Assembly: GCF_021134715.1 (NCBI RefSeq) | Contig: NC_060023.1 | Location: 1,178,001 to 1,242,000, forward strand | DNA from: Daphnia pulex | Lineage: Eukaryota > Arthropoda > Branchiopoda > Diplostraca > Daphniidae | Length of the DNA stretch: 64,000 nucleotides | Direction of reading: 5' to 3' | In this document: piece by piece, positions 44,656 through 56,137 of the stretch | How the letters are laid out: every line of letters begins with the position of its first letter | How positions within the stretch are numbered: position 1 is the stretch's first letter | Notes under the pieces: generated by a model | The model's database searches: none | What the model was told of the DNA's origin: nothing | What the model saw: only the letters and a program-made list of their open reading frames with translations | Translations under genes and position numbers: made by a program

Positions 44656-45985
44656 AGGAAGAAGAGAGAAGTACGAGGTCAAGCTTTCCGGGGAGATATA
44701 GTCATAGTAGGCTTCCGGCTTAGACTCATGACCCTCCAAAAGTTTTCATCAGATCATGCGCCTTGCAAGTCCCCGTTCGACCAGAGCCCTCCCCTCCTCC
44801 TGGTTTCACAGCGGGTGAGTGACCACCGGCGGGCGTTGGTTAGTGGTTAGTTAGGGAAACGGGGCCACAGAAAAGAAGGGAGCCCAGATTATTCACTTGT
44901 CATTTAGCTAACTACAAAATATAAATTTATCAGTCTTGAATGACAGCATGCTCTCGTCGGTTTTCAGCAATGGATGAAGTCCACGATAAGTAGCGAAGGA
45001 TTACCCTATAAGCAGAACGAACATTTATTTTGGATGATAATAATTTTCAATAAGATTGTAGCTACAGTAAACAATACCTCAAATGAAGAGAGCCCGTTTA
45101 AGGAAGTAAAAGGGGAGATTCAAGGGTAGCAGCCAACGGGTTAGCAAACAAGAAACAAGGAATCTTGTCGACTGTATAGTCCTTTTCTTTTTCTTGAAAA
45201 GATGTTTCGGTTGTTGTTCGTGTTATCAATGTGCTTGACATATATTATCTAAAAGAATAATTTAACAGTTATCAGTATATACACTCAAAATTGTCTCTTA
45301 ATCATTAGATAGATGTAAGTGCAGATCAGTACTTTAAATACATATGAGACTGCAACAAAGAAAGTTCAGTGACATGACAAGTGAACTTACACATGAAACC
45401 ACCAATCAGTTATCCAAGGTTCTCTAGAAGATGGAATGAGAGATTGGTCCATGCTGGGGTTGGTGATCTAGCAAGTCCAATACAAACAGCAGATAATTAT
45501 GACGAATCTAATAAAAGACGAGAAGAATATAGTTTTCAGCAATACTGTAATAAAGCTATTGTTGGTTGTTACTTATATCATTTCGATGGCACATTCAGTA
45601 GAACACAATGATTTTGAACAAAATAGTTGCTGGTTTAGGCTGCAAAAGACCCTTTTTGTTTCATCCTGTAAGTTGATGAGAAACATTTAGATTTAGGTTA
45701 TCCAACATATACACGGAATAGAACACATCATCGACACGTTACAGACGAAATATCACTCGAATTTACCTATGAATTCATTGAATAATTGGTGATTTTTTAA
45801 GAAAAGATAGCTTAACTTTTGACAGTAAACCGCATAAGCCTATAACTGACACCATAAACACGCCATCTATTAGACACATCTCAAAACTCATTATTTTAAG
45901 GACTGGTCTTAAGATGCTCACAAAACTTGAAAAGCGCATTTTTGTTAACTAAAACCTAGTAATTAATCATGAGAACTGTGCAGAG
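44656..45985. other. Intergenic
   Basis: Nothing supportable is seen. Confidence 0.45.
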
Positions 45986-46374
45986 AACAAAGCTCACTTG
46001 TTAGTCTTATGCAAATTTTCCGGAAGTATACCGGAAGTAAGCGATAGAGCCTTAACCATTGAGCTGCCGACAAAATAAACCAAATATTCGTGATCTCCAT
46101 CAAATTTGGGGTCGATTAGGTGTGATTTAAACGAAATCCAAAATTTGGCCAAAATCGAAAATTTTCCTGAACTATAGTTCAGGAAAATTCTTGAAACCGG
46201 AAGTACGCGTACGTCAAAAACAAAACATGAACTTTACCACAAATTTGACGAGGATCACGAATATGTTGTTCTTTTGTTCCTCGAATGAATATTAACTGAA
46301 CTACTGACTGAAATGTGAAAACCGGAAGTAGAAAAAAAACTCATTATTTAAAAATCTAACAAGTGAGCTTTGTT
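45986..46374. mobile_element. Candidate small inverted-repeat element (MITE-like)
   Basis: It is bounded by perfect 19-bp inverted repeats: AACAAAGCTCACTTGTTAG at 45986-46004 and its complement at 46356-46374. The 389-bp interior holds a perfect 30-bp palindrome (46160-46189) and four CGGAAGTA motifs near 46020, 46031, 46197 and 46323. There is no coding capacity. A clear target-site duplication is not obvious, so mobility is an inference. Confidence 0.55.
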
Positions 46375-47138
46375 GCTGAAACAGAAACTGACAGCAAACA
46401 CCAAAAATTTTCTTGTAGAAGCAGCGAGAAAGTCCTTCAGAGATGTGCAAAGTAAACGTAATTAACTGAGTGGAAAATGATCAAAGGCTATGGGACCGTC
46501 TAGCGTCCGAAAAAAGAAACGTTAATCACTAACATGAAAACAATGTCCTCTCTAGCTCGTTGACATTTGACACTCATTGAAAGAACTAGCAAAATAAAGG
46601 CAAATAACTTTACTCACGTGAAATTTTCCCCCTTCAGTCTTCAGATGTATATCTTTTTTTTTCATCAAAAAGCCACCACCGCAGCATCACACATCACAAC
46701 AGACGAAATCCCCAAGGTAATGCTTCTTTCTCGTAGTAGCTTCGTGTTAAATAAAGTCCATTCAATGGTCAATTTCTGAAGACTCACTACATCGGTAATC
46801 CGTGAACAAATGACGTATCAATTTTGGCTGAAATCTATTGGCCTCCTAGTGGTAGAACGACGTCCAACGGGCAAAAATTGCCCGTTTAAGGGCCAGATGG
46901 CAGTACGTCGCTAGCTAGCCACTTGTTTCTAAATTGTAGATCTCTAAGATCACATCATTTTTACAAAAAATGGGGAATGTTGTCAAGCTTAATCATATTT
47001 GTTAACTAGTTATCAGTGAAAGTCTGGTTCACGGTTTTTCGATGAAGATTACACGAAGACATTTGAATGCTATAAAACCGTTAGAAGATTTGATTTATTA
47101 AATAATAATCTCACAATGAAGATTGCGATTTATGGGAA
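46375..47138. other. Intergenic with a palindrome
   Basis: No gene is seen. The inverted repeat AACGGGCAA-AA-TTGCCCGTT lies at 46866-46885. Confidence 0.45.
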
Positions 47139-48284
47139 TTAATATTTAGGGTAGGCAGCAGGAGCTTGGTAGGCTGGAGCTTGGTAGGCTGGAGCAGTGT
47201 AGGCTGGAGCAGTGTAGGCCGGTTTTTTGTATTCAGGAGCCTTGTAGGCAGGGGCAGCGTAGGAAGCAGCAGCTTTGTATTGGGACTCAACGTACTCGGG
47301 GTACTTGGCTTCGCCTTCGTATTTCACGTCAGCGGTGTATCCGTTGGCGTCAGCCTTGTAGGTGACGATCTGGACGCGGCTGTCGGGGAGAACCACACGG
47401 TAAGATCCGGTGACAACATTGTAGTCAGATTTTTCGTTGTGCTCGAAGTCAGTGTAAGATTCTTTATCCTGGACATCGTATCCGAAGCTGTAGGGTTGAG
47501 CGGCCTAAAAAAGTGGCAATTCAACGACGAAGATGAATTATTTTCATTACTTACGTAATTTTAATCATGGAAGTTGTTTAATTGAACTTAAACTTACGTA
47601 TGTGACTTCTTCGTATTTAGGAGCCTCGTACTTGGGGGTCTCGTACTTAGGGGCTACGTATTTAGGAGACTCGTACTTAGGGGCTTCGTACTTAGGGGTC
47701 TCGTACTTGGGGGTCTCGTACTTGGGGGTCTCGTATTTAGGAGCCTCGTATTTAGGAGCCTCGTACTTAGGGGTCTCGTACTTAGGGGCTACGTATTTAG
47801 GAGCCTCGTACTTGGGAGTCTCGTATTTAGGAGCTTCGTACTTTGGTGCCTCGTACTTAGGAGCTACGTACTTTGGTGCTTCATATTTAGGAGCCTCGTA
47901 CTTGGGGGTCTCGTACTTTGGTGCTTCATATTTAGGAGCCTCGTACTTCGGGGTCTCGTACTTTGGTGCTTCATATTTAGGAGCCTCGTACTTTGGTGCT
48001 TCATATTTAGGAGCCTCGTACTTTGGTGCCTCGTACTTTGGGGCCTCGTAGGAATTCGCAGCAGCGACGGCGAAAAGAGCAACGAGTATGAAGAACTGTA
48101 ATTTAATACAAAATTTATAATTACCCAAGTTATAAAATATTATTGATATCATAGAAATGTTTTGAATCTCGAAACAAGCGAATAGAAAAAAAAAACAGTG
48201 TGGTTTTCTCAAATTTGGTTGTCTTTACAGGCACTTTCTCCTAATCGTTCAACTCGAAAATTCTACAGTTGTGGTTACCTTCAT
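47139..48284 (-). CDS. Chitin-binding RR cuticular protein with YxxPK repeat
   Basis: Three exons (48279-48284, 47598-48095 and 47139-47504) give 289 residues, with both introns in phase 0. Exon 1 encodes only Met-Lys, a typical layout for cuticle genes. Exon 2 completes the signal peptide (FFILVALFAVAAANS). It then encodes about 29 pentapeptides of the form Y-(E/V)-(A/T/S)-P-K, ending in EEVTY. Exon 3 holds the Rebers-Riddiford chitin-binding domain: AAQPYSFGYDVQDKES, GSYRVVLPDSRVQIVTYKAD and ANGYTADVKYEGEAKYP. It ends in APAY(Q/K/T) repeats. The domain binds chitin in the cuticle and the Tyr-rich repeats may be crosslinked. An expected Gly in LPDGR is Ser here (LPDSR). Confidence 0.93.
47611..48047 (-). 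repeat. 15-bp coding repeat (YEAPK pentapeptides)
   Basis: About 29 tandem 15-bp units encode Y-E-A-P-K variants. Alternation of Ala, Thr and Val at position 3 or 2 forms higher-order 30-45 bp patterns. It is not a CRISPR array: there are no unique spacers and the frame is coding. Confidence 0.95.
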
Positions 48285-48352
48285 GTTGGAGCAGTAGTTG
48301 ACTTGCTTGAAACAGCTAGATAACTGATACTTTCAAACTGATCGCTCCGTGA

Positions 48353-48359
48353 TTTTATA
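48353..48359 (-). promoter_or_regulatory. TATA box for the cuticular gene
   Basis: TATAAAA on the minus strand lies 69 bp upstream of the ATG at 48284. Confidence 0.65.
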
Positions 48360-51257
48360 GGAAACAAGAGTGATAGCTTATGGCAATAAGGGAGGGGACG
48401 TTTTGGGGCTAAATCGGTATCGAGCGAAAGTAATTGTGTAACGGATGGATATCGCCAAAAGAAAACCGTAATCTAAAACACCGGTTAATATTAGATGAAA
48501 TAGAAAAATAAATCAATGGATAGAGAACTCGCCTATCTATTTTGATATTATGATTTGATTCTAATTTGATTATCTGTTTCCGTGGAATTGACCAAAATTC
48601 TTTAGAAATATTATAATTCATAGGGGCATTCATCAAGGCATAGAACGATTTCTTACCTTATTTAATTTAAAAAAGGCGGTCGTATTGTCTTATTTCGTGA
48701 TATCCTTCTCTTTATTTATTCTCGCGTTGTTTGTCTTCTAAATGATCTCAAGGATCTCTATGATAAAATAAAAATGAAATAAATGTAAATAGTTGAGGTG
48801 TATCCGGCTACCCGCATACCTTTTTTGTAATCGGCTGTGAATTCTGTAGGGAGTACTGAATAGTCCGGCCAGTAAGAATGCCACAAAATTTAATCCTAAG
48901 AAAATGGTAAAAAAATTATTATGAAAATGGTTTTAATTCAACTCCTTTATCCCCCGTAACAGTAATACTCGTTTTCGAGTGCTATTGTTATTTTGGCACA
49001 CCCAAGATTCAAGGTGCATGTGCAAATGACATACATCCTTGTACTAGCTTCATTATGTTGCTAACAGCAAAAGCCCATAGCTCGCCATGATATTCAAATC
49101 CCGGTCAGTGTCGCAAATCGTCCAATTCTTTCTCATCAAACCTGTTGAAACGACGCCTAAAGCAGTACTATCCCATCTATTTGAATGAATCAGCACCAAT
49201 CCAGCAACTTTTATTGGATCACCTTGCTACTTCACTTTTACTAGAAAGTGTATCAAGTAGGTCAACTTACAAATCGTATAATTTTTCAAAAGATTTTTAA
49301 CCACTATGGTAAATTTCAAAATAAAATCTTATTATGTTATTTTGACCAATTCAAATGTCAGCTTATTTAATAAATTAAATTACCTATCTATGCAATAGCG
49401 TGCGTGTCTGAAACAGTGTCATAACTCCCGGCCATGGGTCGTAGGTAGAATCTATACGAATGACTTTGGAATGAATGTGCATTATTATACAGCCGGGTTT
49501 GTGATTCTGTTTCCAAGAGTGTAATCACAACTGAGAATGTTAGAAAAAATCAATTTAAGAGTAAATACGTACGTATACGTGTAAAAATATTCTTGGAATA
49601 AAGAGAAAAACTTTCTCTCTCATTTGTTTCTCTTTTTCTGTTTCCGATAATTTCTCGAAAAAGGAACTCTGATGGCTATCGCTATTTTTAAGAATAGAAA
49701 GTGACAGCCCATTAGTATCTGAACGTCTCAATTTTCTTGCCAACATTCCGACTCTCTTCATCTTTCACTACTTCCTTAAAAAGCTTCTTGCTAATCGGCT
49801 ACCCTTCATCCAGTTCATAACGTCAATTCAAATTATTCCCTTTTTACGAAAAAATGCTAACGAAAGAAACTAATACGAATCCTTAAAAAAAAATGTTGAA
49901 GAATTTTCCCAACCACCTTTCTTATTTATCTGATTACTTAAGAATAAACGACATCGTTACCATTGCAAGTAGGGTGTGGTCCAGGGCGAACGTTTGTTGC
50001 AGGCGAAGTTTCACATATCCGGACAGCAACGAATAGCATTTTAACAAAGCATTCTCGTGCTAAGAAACCTGAATACAAATTTCGGCTCCTTCAAGAGAGA
50101 AGATATTATTTTATATACGTTGATCATAAGTTGGGTAATACAAATTTCTCAGAATACATATTTCAATGGATGTTTTTTGTCACCTTTTTTGGGCATTATT
50201 TGATAAAGTAAGCCATTCAAAAGAATTTGAATAAATTAATAAAATATAGTTTAAGAGGGCAAACCACCTTGCCTAAAGTGTCAAGGCATCCATGAGATGC
50301 AAGTTTCAAAATGGATAACAGTTTGAAACATTTGAACTGGGTTGGGATTGAATAATGACATTGCTTCATTCATTGTTGGTTTGGTTGGGATTGAATAATG
50401 ACATTGCTTCATTCAATGTTGGTTTTTAAACAGAACAGGGGACAATATTAAAGGGGAATAATTCAACTTGAAAAAAAAAAAAAAAATCTTAAGCCCTATG
50501 AAGAGGAAAAGGGGTCAATATGCTATACAATAAGTTAAGGTTCAATGTAAGTTTAAGAAAGTTCTTTACTCAATTTCATTTTTAAATCTCTAGCTATCGG
50601 AGTGGTGGAATGACCGACCACAGAATTACTGAAAGTCAAGAGGAAAAAGGGCCACAGAAAAAAGTGAGCTGAGATACCTACTTGTAATTCGTACAATATT
50701 TACAAACTCCCTTGTTGTTATTTACCTTAGAAACTGGGTCTGGAAACCCATGGGTTTACCCAAACGCCAAAATCATTTTAAAATGTTGATTTGTGTAGCG
50801 TGGATGTAGCACACATTCTTGAAAAAAGATCTGATGTAAACAAGTTTGTAAAGAAATAATCTACTAAATTGTTACTATGGTTAAAATACTCATTTTCAAG
50901 ACAACAACATTATTGTCACTTTTTGAAGGCACACGATCGGTTCGGGTGAAAGGGAGTCGTCTAGATACTTGGGTATCGATAGGTACCTGCTTGAACAAGG
51001 AAACCTGCATACAGAATATGTGTTCGTTTTAACGATGAGAATCAAGTACTTCAAGCAAAGTTGTTTGTTGATTTAAAATCGCCGGCCCTATTAGAGGATT
51101 AAATAGTTAAAGAACTTTCCTTGCACAAGACGATTTTAATTTCACAAAAGCCACACCAACACACAAATTTCCGTTCAGGGATTGCTTGTTTAAATATGAA
51201 ATAGAAAGAGTTAGTCAACTTACAGAACACGGAGGTTTACATTAGAAACTCAACACT
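48360..51257. other. Intergenic
   Basis: No gene is supported. Short AT-rich ORFs at 48409-48636, 49555-49761 and 49963-50211 lack domains and splice context. Confidence 0.45.
50341..50426 (+). repeat. 43-bp tandem duplication
   Basis: Two adjacent copies (50341-50383 and 50384-50426) of a unit starting GTTGGGATTGAATAATGACA are almost identical. Confidence 0.9.
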
Positions 51258-52354
51258 TCACTCATATTCTTCCAAAATTTCTTTGAGATGCTCGTTATCC
51301 CTGGGTTTCTTGAAAGTCCGTTTCTTGGGAGCTGCCTTCCGTTTCAGTTTGGACGGGAGAACTTTCTGGCTAGTGTCCTGCATCGAACGAATTCCTTGAT
51401 GCGTCAAATACTCCTCAATTTTGATGTCGTCTATTCCGTCCACTGGGACTGAACGCCAAAGTTTTTGAAATTCATCGTCGATGGGCATCAATGCAGTTTT
51501 GTCGTTATAGAACAAAATTTTCTTCTTATCCACGGGGCGGGTGATGTAAACGATTTCTTTATCCAGTAACTGTGTACGAGAGGTACAATAAAAATAAGCT
51601 ATCAATATAAAACAAAATTTTAATATTCAAATGTAATTTACTTTCAAAACCTTTTCGTGGTTAGGCAGCGATTCCTGAATGTCCTCTAGCAAAATACCAC
51701 CATAGCCTTTCAGATCAGTTTGCCTCAGCAACTTCAGAAGACCTTTGCGATCCCTCACTTTGTAAGGAGGTTTAAACTGATACCTTCCATCCTGGGTTGT
51801 TTCTATTTTGGGATTGCTTCCCAAAGCTTCAGTCTTAAGCCACTGTTGTAATAAAAAATTATGATGAAGAAATATGAAAACTTTTCTATCACGAATAATT
51901 TGAAATACATGTCGTATTTTCATCCCCATATCTAGCTGGTTTGTTTGATCAAGAATGTCTTCTAAAGATAAGGAATAATCAGCCCCATCTTGATGCAAAG
52001 TCTTCAAATGTTTGACGATTTTGGCCAAAACACTAAACTTATACTGTGAGCTTCCTGTCATGTGTTTATAGCTAATTTAACAAAGTAAGCATCAATAATA
52101 CTTTGACATGACAAGACATTTCATACTTTGAAGCATCGATTTTAGAGGTGGCAGCAGATGCTTTTGGAGGTGGTCTCGGTTTCTTCTTGACTTCATCCAC
52201 AACAACTTCTTTCTTTTTCCTATTCTCAACTCTAAAAACCAATAGATAGTTACAAATACGGTATTTGATTTATTAGATATTAATAAACCTACACCGGCGT
52301 GGCAATAGCTCTCTTCTTGAACGCCTCGCGTTCACGCAGCAATGCGGGATCCAT
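51258..52354 (-). CDS. TfIIEbeta (GTF2E2): Transcription initiation factor IIE subunit beta
   Basis: Five exons (52293-52354, 52127-52231, 51909-52071, 51642-51842 and 51258-51569) give 280 residues, close to the 291 of the human protein. The start matches the family (MDPALLREREAFKKRA...TPVVE). Next come a basic linker, the first winged-helix region (QYKFSVLAKIVKHLK, LDMGMKIRHWLKTEAL), GGILLEDIQESLPN and RPVDKKKILFYND. EFQKLWRSVPVD and a Lys/Arg-rich C-terminus follow. It pairs with TFIIE alpha in the RNA polymerase II preinitiation complex and helps recruit TFIIH; it acts in the nucleus. Intron 3 (66 nt) keeps the frame open and its removal restores exact family length at IRH|WLK. Confidence 0.96.
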
Positions 52355-53196
52355 TTTCGACGTGTGGTGCTAATGAACATATCAAATAAGTACTGGGAAA
52401 AAATTCGTATCACTGAGATAATAACTCACCGAGTCACCGATACAAAAGATGACTCAAATCGACAAAAAAAATCACTGGTACAAATGTTTGTAATCGTTTT
52501 AGAGAATAAATAAAACGTGAAATCAGTACGAACTCAGTTGGTAATCGACTGAACACAAGACAAAGACAATCAAATATGGCGTTTAAAGGAACGTTGCTAC
52601 TTGCTAACTTGTAATTACGGGCGTTGCCAAATTAATCCAATTATACAAATACTCTGAAATACTTTTCAAATGGTCATAATTCTTTTTACTATGCGTTGTT
52701 TTTTGTTAAGTAAAATAAGTGAATAATTACGAACAACCGAGAAATTAAAATAAGGCAAAACGTTGCAAGGACAGTCTCTGAAATCGGTGTTACAGAAATC
52801 GGATTATCTCTTCTTGTTGCACACTTGCACGCAGCTTGCACAGCCCTGGTGTTTGACCGAATGCATAGGTAGCTTAAAGGAAAACGACTAAACGAGGACA
52901 GTTGGCTAAAATCTTTATAGAGTAATCCTTAGTAAGGGATTAAGGGTAAAATAAAAAATCTATAGGGAGAGAGGCCGGAGGGGCTATTTGATTAACGATA
53001 AGTACTACATCCATACTTTGCAATCTAATTTAAGGCAAATTCAACTTTCAATTTAAAGGCGCTTAAAGGAGAAAAGACAACTAATACATGTATTTTCGAA
53101 AAACTGCCACTACACGAAAATTTTAATTCTTAACATCAAAGACTTCTTACAACAAACCAACTTGTTTAGTTTTGACAGAGTTAGCAGACAGATCTT
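52355..53196. other. Intergenic
   Basis: No gene is seen. This is the 5' flank of TFIIE beta and the 3' flank of the RING gene. Confidence 0.45.
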
Positions 53197-54769
53197 TTAT
53201 TGATGGTAATTATTCCTGGAATGCAACATGGGCATACCAACAAATCCGTTACCTTGGAACGTAGGGGGTAGTCCATAGCGGCCAACATATAGTGGGGGTG
53301 GATGTTTCATCATATGCGGAGGAGGGATCGTGCATAGAGGACGCATTATTGTTGGCGGTGGCAACATGTGCGGAGGTGGCATCAGATAAGGCGGCATCAT
53401 GGTTGTCGGATTCAAGGATGTCATTCCAACATGGTTTTTAGACGGAAGTTCAATGTTAGGTCCGGGCTCCATTCTCGAACAAGATGCTACCTCGACGAAG
53501 CAATTGAATATTTAATTTAAAGAACACGTCACTGTAAAATTAAATACATGTACCTTGTTTTATGTAGTCTTGTGATTTCACAACTTCATCCTCTACCATA
53601 TTATTCTCATCCTTGCTCAGGCCGAATTTCGTCTTGGGATAGTCCAACTCCTCACATTTGTCCACACCATTGTTGTTGGTATTTGATCCCAAACCCAATC
53701 CTTCGGGGAGACATTGTTCAGTTTCCAGCAATGAAATAAGGAAAGTGGAGCTGTTAGAGCCGTACGTTTTGAGAAGTTCACATGCTTCTAATTCAGCGGC
53801 TTTGGCCAAATCAGATCTTTCAGTGATTCTGCAATAGCAAAAATAACTTAATTAGCAATATGATTGAATATCTAGATTACAGGCAGATACTCACTGAACT
53901 ATAAGCTGATTCATTTGATTAACAGTGTTGACCATGTCTTCTTCTTCAGGGACTTCCTTAAAATTATCTTTTGCTTTAAGAGATTCCAAATGAGAAATTG
54001 AAGCTTTGCTAGATTCAACCCTCACAATAATTTGAGATTCAAGCCATCTGACTTTAGCAAACATCTCTAGGTGAGTGGAATAGATCTTCTGGTGATGCTC
54101 AAGGGCTCGATCACAGACTGCATTTGTTTCACTGATGACAGATTTCAGAAGCGAAGAATGGGAATTGTAGATATCAAAGTAACTCAGAATTGCATGTTCC
54201 TTTTTGTGGCATTCGTTGGTTGCAGACATGTTGCATTCAGAGCACCACAGTTGCTGATCCCTAAAAATGAAAGAGAAATTGCATTTAACTTTGTTTAACT
54301 ATTCATACAAACACAAATAAAGTTTTACATTATTTCTTTTTCGACCGTTTCATGTTCTTGGCGTTCACGGGCTCGATCTTCTGATATCGCGACTAAACGT
54401 AATGCGATGTTATTCGTAGTTAATCGTTCAATCTTGCGTGCTGTCAAGTCTGTAGATGTTCGGCAAGTAGGGCAAGTTGCACATTTTGGTTTTGAGAAGC
54501 TCTTTACATTAAAAGAAACATTATCATCATTGTAAAATTACATTTTCAAAATGAAGTCATTGTACCTTGATGCAACTGAGACAGAAGTAATGATGACCTG
54601 TAAATTAAAATTCATAAATCAGCATGTAAAACGAGAAAATTTTTCCAACCAGACACCTACAGTCAAGAAATTTTGGCTTCCTATTCTCTGTATTGAATCT
54701 CAGCAAACAAATGTGACACGAGATCATGTCTTCATCTGAATCCGACACGTTTTCATCACTTGACGCCAT
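53197..54769 (-). CDS. RING-finger protein with B-box-like zinc motif and coiled coil
   Basis: Six exons (54661-54769, 54566-54597, 54329-54501, 53895-54260, 53554-53828 and 53197-53486) give 414 residues. The RING finger spans residues 18-60: CHIC, then DCHHYFCLSC, then CATCPTC, fitting Cys/His ligands C18, C21, C37, H39, C42, C45, C57 and C60. It is split over three exons, one of 32 bp. Residues 110-127 (WCSECNMSATNECHKKEH) look like a degenerate B-box or zinc ribbon. A helical, probably coiled-coil region follows. The C-terminus is rich in Pro, Met and His, with PPP motifs. The layout is TRIM-like, so E3 ubiquitin ligase activity is likely. No precise orthologue is recognised. Confidence 0.87.
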
Positions 54770-55362
54770 GACTGAAATTTAGAAGTACAGACACCATTAA
54801 AAACACAACAATTATTTAAAATATTGATGCAAATTGTACCCCAATCCCAGTTGTTACTATCTTTTGATAGATAAATCGTGTTGACGAAGCGAAAGGCGAT
54901 GTCGAAATTAATCAACCAACGAACTACAATTTTCTACCCAAGGCAACAACAAGCAGACGATACAAATCAAAGACATTGCCAAAATCGGAGTTTTTAAAAT
55001 CAATTTAATCGATTTAATAAAATTTACCGATTTCAAAAAAAGTGTGGCCTATCTTTCTGTCGTGGCACAACGCTCGATCTCTTACGATAATATTATGAAT
55101 AATCCCGATATTTATAACGAATATTTGGATGAAAACAGTTGAACAATATTCGACCTAAATTTTAGCTTACGATTAAATAGAATTAAATCATGATACGATA
55201 ATTTGAATGAAATAAAATTAAAAATAATTCCCAAAACGGCCGTTGCCAACTGCCCAGTCCGAAGCCTAGTCTACATAAAGAGTACTTACCAATAGTTGCA
55301 TATGTAACAGTTTTTCCTCTGAGTGTCCCTATTCAAAGAAACCTTACAAATAAATCTGAAAA
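54770..55362. other. Divergent intergenic region
   Basis: This short region separates the start of the RING gene (minus) from that of the orphan gene (plus), so it probably carries both promoters. No TATA box is obvious. Confidence 0.5.
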
Positions 55363-55854
55363 ATGGCTTTTATTTTAAAATCAGTTATTTCGTACTTGTC
55401 ATCCAAAACAATTCCCACAATAATTGACGAAGAGATGGGAATGCAGCCAGGCCAGCCACCATTGCAAAAGCAGAACCGCACCAATCGACGTCGTACCGAT
55501 ACGCCAGCACGTCAGAACTCTTCCAAGGATCACATTTGGTGGATCAATGAGGTACATCAGCAGCATTACGAACACAACCAAACTGAACCGATTCAACTCG
55601 TGCCGTCAAATTATCGTCAGAGCCAACCGATTCGCAGTATTCCATCAGCAAATAATCCATCCACCCCGGATCCTGAAAATGAGCTCCCTATTGCCGGAAA
55701 GTACAATCCTTTCCGGATGATGGCCAATCAAAGCATGGTGCGGGTCACACTCCCCTTTTGCTCATCTTCCGATATTCCAGAAGAGATTAAGAATGACCCT
55801 CGCTCTTGGGACGACAGCAACTTCGCGCAAAGCAACAATCGGCCGCCAAAATAA
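55363..55854 (+). CDS. Uncharacterised single-exon protein, 163 aa
   Basis: This intact 163-codon frame starts with MAFILKSVISYLSSKTIP. It is rich in Asn, Gln, Pro and Arg, with no internal repeats. A basic patch (NRTNRRRTDTPARQ) is followed by WWINEVHQQHYEHNQTEP, GKYNPFRMMANQSMVRVTLP and IPEEIKNDPRSWDD. There is no cleavable-looking signal peptide and no transmembrane segment. The composition differs from neighbouring noise ORFs and an AATAAA signal follows at 56012, so I judge it a real gene. It is probably largely disordered. I do not recognise it. Confidence 0.6.
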   Translation: MAFILKSVISYLSSKTIPTIIDEEMGMQPGQPPLQKQNRTNRRRTDTPARQNSSKDHIWWINEVHQQHYEHNQTEPIQLVPSNYRQSQPIRSIPSANNPSTPDPENELPIAGKYNPFRMMANQSMVRVTLPFCSSSDIPEEIKNDPRSWDDSNFAQSNNRPPK

Positions 55855-56011
55855 TGCCAAGGCCACCAAAACCCCCCGATCTAAACATTAAGATATCACC
55901 TACTGTTTTAAAAGCAATCAAAACGTAGAATAATACACGCCGTTCCAATATATTGCAAGTCGAAAAAATTAATTACATACAACAATTTAAAAATTCGTTT
56001 TCTGTAATTAG

Positions 56012-56017
56012 AAATAA
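56012..56017 (+). terminator. Polyadenylation signal AATAAA
   Basis: AATAAA lies 158 bp after the stop of the 163-codon gene and before the convergent gene ends at 56138. Confidence 0.5.
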
Positions 56018-56137
56018 AGGGTTAAGAGTGAAGTACTCCTTTTCTTTTTAAATTTCGAGGGGAAACAACGAGCATAGAGAACATATGGAAATCAAATAAC
56101 AGGGAGTAAGATGTAACTGAGAAATTACATCAACAAA

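Noticed and set aside
47611..48047. Regular short repeats resembling a CRISPR array
   Set aside because: Eukaryotic coding repeat without unique spacers, inside an RR cuticular protein gene.
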